Source: Galdieria sulphuraria
Lineage: Eukaryota; Rhodophyta; Bangiophyceae; Galdieriales; Galdieriaceae
Assembly (NCBI RefSeq): GCF_000341285.1
Contig: NW_005178448.1
Span: forward strand, 103,003 to 167,002
Direction: 5' to 3'
Length of the DNA stretch: 64,000 bases
Part shown: positions 10,399 through 18,175 of the stretch, one piece after another
Numbering within the stretch: position 1 is the stretch's first letter
Layout of the letters: each line of letters starts with the position of its first letter
Notes under the pieces: model-generated
Databases searched by the model: none
Told to the model about the DNA's origin: nothing
The model's input: only the letters and a program-made list of their open reading frames with translations
Translations under genes and position numbers: made by a program

Positions 10399-10959
10399 TT
10401 ATGCTGGGTGAATAAAGGGTTGGTCGCCTCCCGTAGTAAAGGGATGCAGAACAGGTTCTCCTTGCAACAATTCAACACAATGAGACACAGTGGGTAAAAC
10501 AACTTCCAAACACTCACGAACTCCCCTACTAGACCCAGGTAAATTGACTATGAGTGTCTTATTCCGGATACCTGCCTGTTGTCTGGAAAGTATAGCTGTC
10601 ACAACTCCTCTTTCTCTCGACACATTTCTCATAGCTTCACCATAACCTGGCAAAAGTTTATCACAAACTGCAACAGTAGCTTCTGGAGTCACATCTCTAG
10701 GTGCAGGTCCAGTGCCACCCGTAGTAAAAACAACACAACACCGACACTCATCACAAAGATATCGTAACTTTTCTTCAATTTGTAGTTTTTCATCAGCAAC
10801 TGCCATACGAATAAACTCAAGCTCATCATAAAAATACAGTGATAAAGTTTGTTCTATAGCTGGACCACTCAGGTCAGAATACTCTCCTCGTACAACTCTA
10901 TCGGATACCGTCAACACCCCTATCGGCAACGTTGTTCTCAAGTTGTTGACTGGATCCAT
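10399..10959 (-). CDS. Molybdopterin adenylyltransferase (MogA / Cnx1-G type)
   Basis: MogA-type enzymes activate molybdopterin by adenylation before molybdenum insertion. The 186-residue frame shows the MoCF fold motifs: GVLTVSDRVVRGEYSDLSGP near the start, then FTTGGTGPAPRDVTPEA (about residues 79-95), then NLPGSSRGVRECLEVVLP, and the C-terminal TTGGDQPFIHPA. In plants and animals this domain is fused to MoeA (Cnx1, gephyrin); here it stands alone. Its ATG follows directly on the TGA of the upstream gene, in the same frame with no base between, so both may share a transcript, or rare stop read-through could link them. The stand-alone length fits bacterial MogA. Confidence 0.88.
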   Translation of the reverse strand: MDPVNNLRTTLPIGVLTVSDRVVRGEYSDLSGPAIEQTLSLYFYDELEFIRMAVADEKLQIEEKLRYLCDECRCCVVFTTGGTGPAPRDVTPEATVAVCDKLLPGYGEAMRNVSRERGVVTAILSRQQAGIRNKTLIVNLPGSSRGVRECLEVVLPTVSHCVELLQGEPVLHPFTTGGDQPFIHPA

Positions 10960-12933
10960 TCACCAGGCAATTTGAAGTTTACAAAAGGAAAAGTTCTTGT
11001 CTCGAAAAGCTTGTTCAATTTTCCATATAGGTTGGTACAGCACAGGTCTCTTAGGCACACAAAGAATGGCACCACCACTACCCACCAATTTAGCAGCCCA
11101 TCCTTCTTGACGAGCCAATTGAATCATTTCTAAATTGCCTCGTCCGATGACTTGGTTTCCTAACAATTGTCTACGATATTCAAAATTGGTATCCACATAA
11201 TTGGCCAATTGTTCCGAATCCAACTCATTCTTCTCTCTCCAATCTTTTCGAAGCTTATCTGCAAGTTCACCTAAGGAATGCATGATTTGTAATACCAAAG
11301 GCTCCTTATTTCTCCAACGAGCACCCAAGTTGCTATGAATAGTACCCGAGAACTTTCCTTGAGGTAACCAAGCAAGATACATATCAGGCAATGAAATTTT
11401 CTTCAATCTTTCATATTGACCACAACCTTGTTTCAACTCTGAAAAATCCATATAAATGACACCTTCCATGATTTGAGCCACTCTGTCTTGCAACCCAGCA
11501 GATATTGAAAGTAATTCAGTTTCACATTGTAAAATAATAGTAGGCCACTTTTCCAAGGGTGCTAACTGAAGCATAGGGATTTGATAAAAGGTTGCTAAAC
11601 ATCGAAAACAAGCAACAATGAGTGCAGAAGAGCCACCAAAGCCTACTTGACGTGGAATAGTGGAAGAATAATGCAACTTACAATTTCGTGAAATGACATG
11701 CTTCTGTTCACATAAACGATAGAATACAACACAAGCAGCTTGTAACAACCGCAAACCACCATAAAATCCGCAAGACGATGTCACATCATTCATTTCTGCT
11801 AAAGATGAAAACTCGAAAGAGTCGTGAATAGGATGAGGAACAATTCCAAAAGTATCGCTTGGTTCAGCTATGACTTGAGCAAATCCACAGCCTTCAATGG
11901 TACAGGAAATAACTTTGCCTCCGTATCCATCTGAAGGGTTGCCAATAAGACCTACTCGAGGTAAAGCTCTTCCAACTGCATTTTCGTTGCAAGTTCGACC
12001 TTTAGGTTTGAAATAAATGAAATCGTCATCTAAAGCTTCACAATCTTCTCTATTACTTTCTCGATAAATAAACCTTCCCGCGGCTTCCTTAAGAAAGCAA
12101 CATGATGTAAACCACAATGCTTCCTGATATTGTGCTAGATTTCCAATATCTAAACGATAAGGAGTCATGTACAAGTATACTCTACGAACAGAACACAGCC
12201 ACGAGAGAAAATGACCTGGAGCATCCATATTTCTTAGTTGAGTTGGGTCACTCGATATATATTTTTCCAAATCTTGCTTTAAATAGGAAGAGAAAAGATA
12301 TACGGGAATGGAAGCTATAGAAGAAGGAGCCTCACTGGGATGGGAAGGTTTTTCTATTACATCGAGAGCACAAATGCCATTCGAAGTAGGTTGTACTCTA
12401 AACACACCTCTTCTACACAAGTCTTCCTTGTTCTTGGGTTCATAACCTACGACCAAAGAGTCCAAAAAGTGAAGAGATTGTAAAAACTGGGTCAACAAGT
12501 CTTGCAGATTCAAAAAAGGTACTAAAGTATCTCCTGCTATAACTATATAGGAAGAGTTGTTCACTTTTTCCAAGTTGTGGTTATGTAAGTATTCCACTGC
12601 TAGCCATAAGTCCCTTATTGCTCCCATTCTATTCTCGTTACTAGTTACTGTATTCATTATTACTTGTATTTGAAGATTGGAATGGTTGAGTTGTTTGAGC
12701 CACTGTTGGTACTGTTCGTAGTATTTGGCGTTGGTGACTATTACTGTGCAAGCTATCTCTCGGCCACATCTTTGTAAGGATTCCAACCAGTGATCAACAA
12801 CTGTTTTACCTCCCAAAGGTAATAATGGTTTCGATACATTGACAAGTCTTCGAAAAGCATGACTTTTATCTTCTTCTATATCTTGAACTAGACGAGTACC
12901 AAAGCCTGCAGCAAGAACAATGGCATACCACAT
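10960..12933 (-). CDS. Sugar nucleotidyltransferase fused to glucuronokinase-like GHMP kinase
   Basis: A two-domain protein of 657 residues in one exon. Residues about 3-270 form a sugar-1-phosphate nucleotidyltransferase: YAIVLAAGFGTRL at residues 3-15, then KPLLPLGGKTVVDHW, then VIAGDTLVPF. Residues about 320-655 form a GHMP kinase close to plant glucuronokinase: RVGLIGNPSDGYGGK, PRQVGFGGSSALIVA (phosphate loop, about 425-440) and SISAGLQDRVAQIMEG. Glucuronokinase makes glucuronate-1-phosphate, so the fused transferase may complete UDP-glucuronate salvage, as FKGP does for fucose; that pairing is inference. The longer frame starts at a GTG; the first ATG (12933) sits just before the nucleotide-binding loop. 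Only 12 bases separate it from the divergent NYN RNase ATG. Confidence 0.85.
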   Translation of the reverse strand: MWYAIVLAAGFGTRLVQDIEEDKSHAFRRLVNVSKPLLPLGGKTVVDHWLESLQRCGREIACTVIVTNAKYYEQYQQWLKQLNHSNLQIQVIMNTVTSNENRMGAIRDLWLAVEYLHNHNLEKVNNSSYIVIAGDTLVPFLNLQDLLTQFLQSLHFLDSLVVGYEPKNKEDLCRRGVFRVQPTSNGICALDVIEKPSHPSEAPSSIASIPVYLFSSYLKQDLEKYISSDPTQLRNMDAPGHFLSWLCSVRRVYLYMTPYRLDIGNLAQYQEALWFTSCCFLKEAAGRFIYRESNREDCEALDDDFIYFKPKGRTCNENAVGRALPRVGLIGNPSDGYGGKVISCTIEGCGFAQVIAEPSDTFGIVPHPIHDSFEFSSLAEMNDVTSSCGFYGGLRLLQAACVVFYRLCEQKHVISRNCKLHYSSTIPRQVGFGGSSALIVACFRCLATFYQIPMLQLAPLEKWPTIILQCETELLSISAGLQDRVAQIMEGVIYMDFSELKQGCGQYERLKKISLPDMYLAWLPQGKFSGTIHSNLGARWRNKEPLVLQIMHSLGELADKLRKDWREKNELDSEQLANYVDTNFEYRRQLLGNQVIGRGNLEMIQLARQEGWAAKLVGSGGAILCVPKRPVLYQPIWKIEQAFRDKNFSFCKLQIAW

Positions 12934-12945
12934 TAGACAATTCGA

Positions 12946-13962
12946 ATGAATGGAATTTGTCACGAGTGGGAAGAAGAAGAAACCACAAGGAAACTTTTTC
13001 TTTTATTCACGGAAGGACTTTGTGAGTTTGTATGTGACAAGTTGCGTGAAAGTTTAGGGAAAGATAATTGGCAACTCTTTGTTTCGTCACCTCCTCCTTG
13101 GTCTGCAGAATATTGTCTGAAAGTTATTTTAGATCGTTGGTTTGCAGTATTTTCAGAGTCTTGTCTAGGAAATGTTGTTGTCACAAATTTGGGAAAAGGA
13201 AAGGAAGTATTCAGTTGGATATATGGTACGAGAATGGATTTTTTAAGAGGAAAGAACTTGTCTAGCAATCAAATTGAGTTATTGAATCAAGCAGTGAAGG
13301 AAATATTGGTTGCCATACGTTCCCCTTTTGCTGGTTTATTGCCGACCCATTCTAGTTTTGAAGATTACGTTCCTTTTACAATTAATTTCAAAAACTTTGG
13401 CCAGGAGGAAGCTATGGAAATTGACAAGGTTACTTTTCCTTCAGAATCCAGTAGTCATGTATCAATTATGGGAGAGGAGGATATTTGGTTGAATGGGAAG
13501 ACAAAGCCGTTGATAGTACTGGATGGAGCCAATATTGCTTGGAAACATGGCAATCATCAAAAGTTTTCTGCTTTGGGTATTGTTTTGGCTTTTGAATTTT
13601 TTAGTCAACGGCAATTCGAGTGTGTTTGCTTCTTACCCGAAACGTATTGGCAGCCATCTACTGAGTCTTCAGTTTGGACTCAACTGGCTGTGTGGAGAGA
13701 CACCCATCGTTTGATATTAACACCAGTTGATGACTATGATGATTCTTACATGTTATTCTATGCACAAAGACATAGTGGTTTGATTGTATCCAATGATCGA
13801 TTTTTGGACCACATGGAACAAACTTCAGTAGATGAACAGAAAAGGAAATTGGCAAAGTGGTTGTCACGTTGTCGAGTAACTTTTGTATTTGGAGACAATG
13901 AGTTTATTCCTAATCCTTCATTCAATATGGCTGCGGCTTGTGAATATATTGACAAACTTTGA
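12946..13962 (+). CDS. NYN/PIN-fold ribonuclease (Zc3h12a-like)
   Basis: The C-terminal half (about residues 185-330 of 338) matches the RNase domain of Zc3h12a/Regnase proteins. It has VLDGANIAWKHG with the first catalytic Asp near 192, then DDSYMLFYAQRHSGLIVSND near 263-282 with further acidic metal ligands, and FVFGDNEFIPNP at the end. These enzymes cut structured RNA. No CCCH zinc finger follows, unlike animal Regnase. The N-terminal half is not recognised and lacks clear motifs. It is a single exon with a clear ATG. The upstream gap to the divergent kinase fusion is 12 bases, so the two 5' UTRs or promoters must overlap. Confidence 0.72.
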   Translation: MNGICHEWEEEETTRKLFLLFTEGLCEFVCDKLRESLGKDNWQLFVSSPPPWSAEYCLKVILDRWFAVFSESCLGNVVVTNLGKGKEVFSWIYGTRMDFLRGKNLSSNQIELLNQAVKEILVAIRSPFAGLLPTHSSFEDYVPFTINFKNFGQEEAMEIDKVTFPSESSSHVSIMGEEDIWLNGKTKPLIVLDGANIAWKHGNHQKFSALGIVLAFEFFSQRQFECVCFLPETYWQPSTESSVWTQLAVWRDTHRLILTPVDDYDDSYMLFYAQRHSGLIVSNDRFLDHMEQTSVDEQKRKLAKWLSRCRVTFVFGDNEFIPNPSFNMAAACEYIDKL

Positions 13963-14063
13963 ACTCCCATAATTTGATCTGTAAATAAAGAAGAACAACG
14001 TTATTTATCTATTATATCCATAATAACCGAACATGTTGCCCCCGATAACTGTCACAAGTTATT

Positions 14064-14639
14064 TCAACCAGTCTCATGTATAAAATGTATAAACTGTTGC
14101 AAGTGTCTTAAAGTAGACTCCACAGTGTCGACAAGAACTTGTTTGTTTTGACTATCCTTTTGAGAATTTCTTTCCAGTTGTAAAGCTAACAAGTCAGCTT
14201 TTTCCAAATCACGCAACATTTGATGATATATGGATTCCGCTTGTTTTCTTCTTTCACTTCCTTTCGTTGTCCTTTTCATATATATCTTGGTACAACTCTT
14301 TCTCAACAGACTGAAAGGAGGTGATCTCAATTGCAGACGAAAATCTTCCCATCGGTTCTTTTCTAAGAAAGAAAGCAATACGTGTAACTCAGTTATCACT
14401 TGTTGCACATTCGCAATATATTCATCCACATCTTGTTGTTGTGCGTATGAACAATTTGGTACAGACAACAAAACCAAGCAGTAAAGTAGCCCTCCTTGAA
14501 TCAGTTGTCTTCTATTGCAACAGGAGTAGGGCACAAGTTGACAGCATATAGGTGATGAGAATGACAGTCTTTGACGAGTCCATTGACCACCGTATTTCTG
14601 AAGCACCAAAGTACAAGAAAAGCAACTTAAAAATGCCAT
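14064..14639 (-). CDS. Thylakoid-lumen PsbQ-like four-helix protein (tentative)
   Basis: A 191-residue protein with a two-part N-terminus: a Ser/Cys-rich basic region, then NRRQLIQGGLL with a hydrophobic stretch ending in NCSYAQQ. That looks like a plastid transit peptide followed by a twin-arginine lumen signal cut after Ala. The mature part is helical and contains LLSFLEKNRWEDFRLQLRSP, similar to the W-x-x-v-R...l-R-s-P pattern in PsbQ-like oxygen-evolving proteins of photosystem II, then Lys/Gln-rich helices. PsbQ' would suit a red alga, but the match is from memory and other lumenal proteins share the pattern. The longer frame starts with TTG; ATG at 14639 is preferred, 19 bases after the DBP5 stop. 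Confidence 0.5.
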   Translation of the reverse strand: MAFLSCFSCTLVLQKYGGQWTRQRLSFSSPICCQLVPYSCCNRRQLIQGGLLYCLVLLSVPNCSYAQQQDVDEYIANVQQVITELHVLLSFLEKNRWEDFRLQLRSPPFSLLRKSCTKIYMKRTTKGSERRKQAESIYHQMLRDLEKADLLALQLERNSQKDSQNKQVLVDTVESTLRHLQQFIHFIHETG

Positions 14640-14658
14640 CACGGACAATATCCAAGTT

Positions 14659-16038
14659 TCAAATGTTCTTTATTTTCCTTTCCAAATCTTCCACATCAAC
14701 CACTTTCTCTAAACGACAATTACCTAAATACTTTTCAATTTCCTGCAACTGCTTCAAACTTGTTCGGTCATAAACGAAATTGATAGCAAGACCCTTACGA
14801 CCAAACCTTCCAGTTCTTCCAACTCGGTGTAAATAGGTTTCTGGATCAGGTTGATTATTCACATCTAGAGGCAAATCATAATTGACAACCACAGTTACTT
14901 GTAAGACATCTACTCCCCGTGCCAATACATTGGTGGTTACCAATACTTTAGTAGTTCCCCGTCGAAACTCATCAATAACACGATCCCTTTCTTCCGGTGA
15001 CATATCTCCGCCATGTAACAAAGACACCGTATGACCTTCGTTTCGAAGTCTCCTGGTCAACTCATTGGCACTTGCTCGAGTATGCACGAAAATAATCGAT
15101 TGTCCGATAGTCAAACAACCATATATATCTGATAGTAGATCAAAACGTTTGTCTGCACTTTCACACATAAAATAATATTGTTGTACATTGTCCAAGTTGA
15201 GTTCTTCTCTTTTCACCGATATTTGACTGGCATTGGGTGCTACTCGTCGTGCCAATGCTTGTACTTGCTCCGAAAAAGTAGCAGAAAATAACAAAGTTTG
15301 TACCTGTGGATGCAAAGCTCGTTTAATACGAAGTGTTTGGTCACCCATTCCTTGCGTATCCACCATTACATCAGCTTCATCAAGGACAAATATCTTTACA
15401 GTAGCTGGGTTGAATAGCCTTCTTTTGATCAAGTCCATGACTCTTCCCGGTGTTCCTATAATAACATGGTCACGAATAGTTGAGAGGCGCATGTTTCGTT
15501 CTTCTTCTGTTTGCTTTACTGCACAAAAAACTCTTACTCCCGTATATTTGCCCATGCTTTCTAATACGAACAATATTTGTCGAGCCAATTCTCTTGTAGG
15601 AACCACACAAAGCGCTTGAACGTCTTCTACTTTGGTATCCACTCTCATTAACATTCCCAACACAAAACACGCCGTTTTCCCACTTCCATTCTTTGCTTGA
15701 CCTATCAAGTTCTTTGGTGGATCTCTAGCTATGAGGGGTAGAGAAGTTGCCTGTATTCTACTCGGTTTGTTAAACTTCATGGCATATACTCCTTGCAATA
15801 ACTCTTTAGATAAACCCAATTCTTCAAAAGTAGAGACGGAAGAATAAGGAGTATTAGGGTCGCTTTGAAGGACTTCTACTCGCGAAGTCTCGTCACTTGG
15901 GTCAATTCCACTTTCCATAGTAGCCGGTAAGGGTTCATCGGTTTCATTTTCCTTTATACTTATACCTTGTGTTGCTTTCACAGCTTGTTCGATAGTTGCA
16001 TTCAAAGCTTCACTATTGACAGTTCCATTGCTAGACAT
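14659..16038 (-). CDS. DBP5: DEAD-box RNA helicase DBP5/DDX19 (mRNA export)
   Basis: DBP5 remodels mRNPs at the cytoplasmic face of the nuclear pore during mRNA export. The 459-residue, single-exon protein carries all helicase motifs: the upstream FEELGLSKELLQGVYAM, Q motif FNKPSRIQATSLP, motif I AKNGSGKT, PTRELARQ, TPGRVMDL, VLDEADVM, SATF, HGGDMSPEERD, TNVLARGVDV and HRVGRTGRFG. The Dbp5-specific features are the short N-terminal tail of about 80 residues, PPKNLIGQAKNGSGKT and a C-terminus ending soon after the RecA2 domain. The longest frame begins with a GTG at 16047; the ATG at 16038 is the likelier start. The stop is 19 bases before the next gene's ATG on the same strand. Confidence 0.9.
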   Translation of the reverse strand: MSSNGTVNSEALNATIEQAVKATQGISIKENETDEPLPATMESGIDPSDETSRVEVLQSDPNTPYSSVSTFEELGLSKELLQGVYAMKFNKPSRIQATSLPLIARDPPKNLIGQAKNGSGKTACFVLGMLMRVDTKVEDVQALCVVPTRELARQILFVLESMGKYTGVRVFCAVKQTEEERNMRLSTIRDHVIIGTPGRVMDLIKRRLFNPATVKIFVLDEADVMVDTQGMGDQTLRIKRALHPQVQTLLFSATFSEQVQALARRVAPNASQISVKREELNLDNVQQYYFMCESADKRFDLLSDIYGCLTIGQSIIFVHTRASANELTRRLRNEGHTVSLLHGGDMSPEERDRVIDEFRRGTTKVLVTTNVLARGVDVLQVTVVVNYDLPLDVNNQPDPETYLHRVGRTGRFGRKGLAINFVYDRTSLKQLQEIEKYLGNCRLEKVVDVEDLERKIKNI

Positions 16039-16121
16039 CCTTATCACAAAATGAATTGAAGATTTCTCAACTTATTTTTAAAAGATTTTTGTCACATAAA
16101 ACAAACTTTCATCTTTTTTAT

Positions 16122-16733
16122 CTATCCAGGAGACGATTGTAATAGAACCAAAATTCCTTGTTGTCCAACTAATAACTCTCTAACCAAACTAAACACAAAG
16201 AGCCAAATCACTGGTGAAATATCTACACCCCCAACAGGTTGTGCCACCTTTCGAACTGGAACAAGTAAGGGTTCTGTAGCCCAACAAATCAACGACCAAG
16301 GGAAACGATAGTTGTACTTTTTAGGATACCAACTGAGAATAATTCTAAGAACCATAAATATGACCATCACAGAACAAACCAAATTGGTGAAGGACGCAAG
16401 ATATTCCACCCAAAGCCACTTGTGGATAGGTTGTTCGGTTATGGAAGCAATAACTTGAGAACCAACCCAAACTTGTTTTTTTCCTATTAACCACGACTGG
16501 AAGTTGATGTTCTCCAAACTCCAGTTTGCTACATAAGTGTTGGGTAAAAGAGATAACTGGATACGAGTAAGGTGAGGACAACATATTGTTCTTTTAAGAA
16601 ACTGTCGGTTCGATAGCTGAAACAATAACTGACGGTTGTAAAAAGTGGTAAAGTGTTGTTTATACATAAAACATGATACAGTTGTGAAAGACAAGAAACC
16701 ACTTCCTCTGGTCCACAACCATCCACCTTTCAT
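16122..16733 (-). CDS. YGGT family membrane protein (Ycf19/YlmG-like), plastid-targeted
   Basis: The C-terminal 110 residues show the YGGT pattern: a first helix with FMVLRIILSWYP, then a loop, then ATEPLLVPVRKVAQPVGGVDISPVIWLFVFSLVRELL as a second hydrophobic region (quoted in parts, about residues 155-190). YGGT proteins act in thylakoid or envelope membrane organisation and in cytochrome b6 heme maturation (CCB3). The first 90 residues are basic and rich in Ser, Thr and Phe, fitting a plastid transit peptide. The frame's first codon is TTG at 16748; ATG at 16733 (MKGGWLW) is the likely start, giving 203 residues. Single exon, on the same strand as its neighbours DBP5 and the 17.3 kb gene. 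Confidence 0.72.
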   Translation of the reverse strand: MKGGWLWTRGSGFLSFTTVSCFMYKQHFTTFYNRQLLFQLSNRQFLKRTICCPHLTRIQLSLLPNTYVANWSLENINFQSWLIGKKQVWVGSQVIASITEQPIHKWLWVEYLASFTNLVCSVMVIFMVLRIILSWYPKKYNYRFPWSLICWATEPLLVPVRKVAQPVGGVDISPVIWLFVFSLVRELLVGQQGILVLLQSSPG

Positions 16734-16775
16734 GGTTGAACAAGTCAATGAATGAAATGAAACAATTTCAGTCAG

Positions 16776-17339
16776 TTATTTATGAAACCCATTTTCCATC
16801 AATAATAAAACTCTTGTCATACTGGGAGCACTTTTGTTTAACATCAACAAGCGCTCATCATTGAGTGACTGATATCGAGCACTCGGTAACTGGAAGAGCT
16901 CTTGCCAACGACTTAAATAGATTCGATGATCAACCCTTTCCTTTGAGACTGCAACATCAACTTGTTCTGACAAACCTGAGTCGCATTGCTTCTGGTTCGT
17001 ACCAATTTCTTCGTTCAAAAGTCCATCTTGCATCCACTTTACGTAACCTTTCATTTCCTCCGATAGATGACACAATTGATTGCCATTGGGTTCTGTCTCT
17101 TCCACAGAACCTATCTCTTGTTCGGTTGATAGAGGTAAATCCATCATCTCCTTTGTGGTATGTTGCTGTTTGAGTTTCGTTGCTCTTTTGCGTCTAGAGG
17201 TGGACGCCGTCTTCTTCTGTCTCGCAACCACAGAGGAACTACTTGTTTTCAAACCCAACACGAAACAGTAACGAGAACATAAGAATTGAATAGAAGACAA
17301 GCGTAAAAGTTGAAAACGCGACTTGACAATTTCCTGCAT
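16776..17339 (-). CDS. Hypothetical organelle-targeted protein
   Basis: Not recognised. A 187-residue single-exon frame with a clear ATG (MQEIVKSRFQLLRLSS). The first 60 residues are basic and hydrophobic-patterned, ending in ASTSRRKRATKLKQQH, like a mitochondrial or plastid presequence. The middle is acidic and low in structure. The last 45 residues (YLSRWQELFQLPSARY, then LNDERLLMLNKSAPSMTR) look like folded helices and are the part most likely to be conserved. It lies 42 bases upstream of the YGGT start on the same strand. Confidence 0.55.
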   Translation of the reverse strand: MQEIVKSRFQLLRLSSIQFLCSRYCFVLGLKTSSSSVVARQKKTASTSRRKRATKLKQQHTTKEMMDLPLSTEQEIGSVEETEPNGNQLCHLSEEMKGYVKWMQDGLLNEEIGTNQKQCDSGLSEQVDVAVSKERVDHRIYLSRWQELFQLPSARYQSLNDERLLMLNKSAPSMTRVLLLMENGFHK

Positions 17340-18175
17340 CTTTTTGTTGCTACTGAAAAATTCCGCAACTTACAACGTAACCAATACCCAAAACAAATCA
17401 AATTGTAGCGATGAATAATGGGAGCTTCTGATTGTTTCTAAGAGAGAATGATGACGAATATTATTGGAAAAAGCTATAAGAAAGAATCCAGGCTGAGCAC
17501 AATTCTTCTTGAATACTAAAAGAACGCTTTCCATAACTACCTGCTATTTCTACTAGTGGAATTGTGTTTTCAATATGGTTGATTTGTTTCAGTTCTTTGC
17601 AAGTTCTTGATAACTATATTGTAGATAGTTGAAATATTGTCAAATAAATGTTGCAAATAACACTATTAGTTTTCATATTGTTTACATACGATGACTCCTT
17701 GAAACAAATATATATATATATATATATAGACCTAACATATTCTTTTTGATACCTCATAATAATAAGACTAGAAACTAGTCCACACCAGTTATACTCAAAG
17801 CTAAAAACATGCAAAAAATAATAAATGTTACGCTCCACCATCAAAAGAGGCAATCTTTTGTCCATTCTAATATGTTTTTTGTTTTTTATTAGCAATGCAA
17901 CTAGTGCTGTTCCATTTTCCATTTTATCTGTGTACACTTGTGCTAAGAGCCTTTAAAATGTTTTCATTTATATATATTCGTTATTAACTCATTTCATTTC
18001 GCCTTGAATGACGCTAAACTCAACAATCTTATGGTAACAAGTTGTATGAGAGCTGAAAGAAAAAGAAAGCCTAAAATAGCTTACTTCATCATTCCCCTCC
18101 ATCGGAGAAGGGATGCTTTGAATTCTTTGTGAGCGGCCGGAATCTTAAAATTCGTTTCGTTGTTTTACTGTGGAT
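17340..18175. other. Intergenic stretch, divergent promoter region
   Basis: About 830 bases with no supported gene. Small frames run through a TA repeat and are low-complexity. The stretch separates the divergent 17.3 kb and 18.2 kb genes, so both promoters should lie here. A short inverted pair, CCCTCC and GGAGAAGGG-like, occurs near 18090-18110. Confidence 0.5.
17709..17728. repeat. (TA)10 microsatellite
   Basis: Ten perfect TA units within AT-rich intergenic DNA. Such runs are often length-variable. Confidence 0.9.

Noticed and set aside
17440-17500. Possible C/D box snoRNA (ATGATGA ... CTGA)
   Set aside because: Boxes occur about 45 bases apart but no terminal stem or second box pair is seen; such short motifs arise by chance.
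17614-17937. Minus-strand frame of 107 codons
   Set aside because: It reads through the TA microsatellite, is low-complexity, and has no conserved features.
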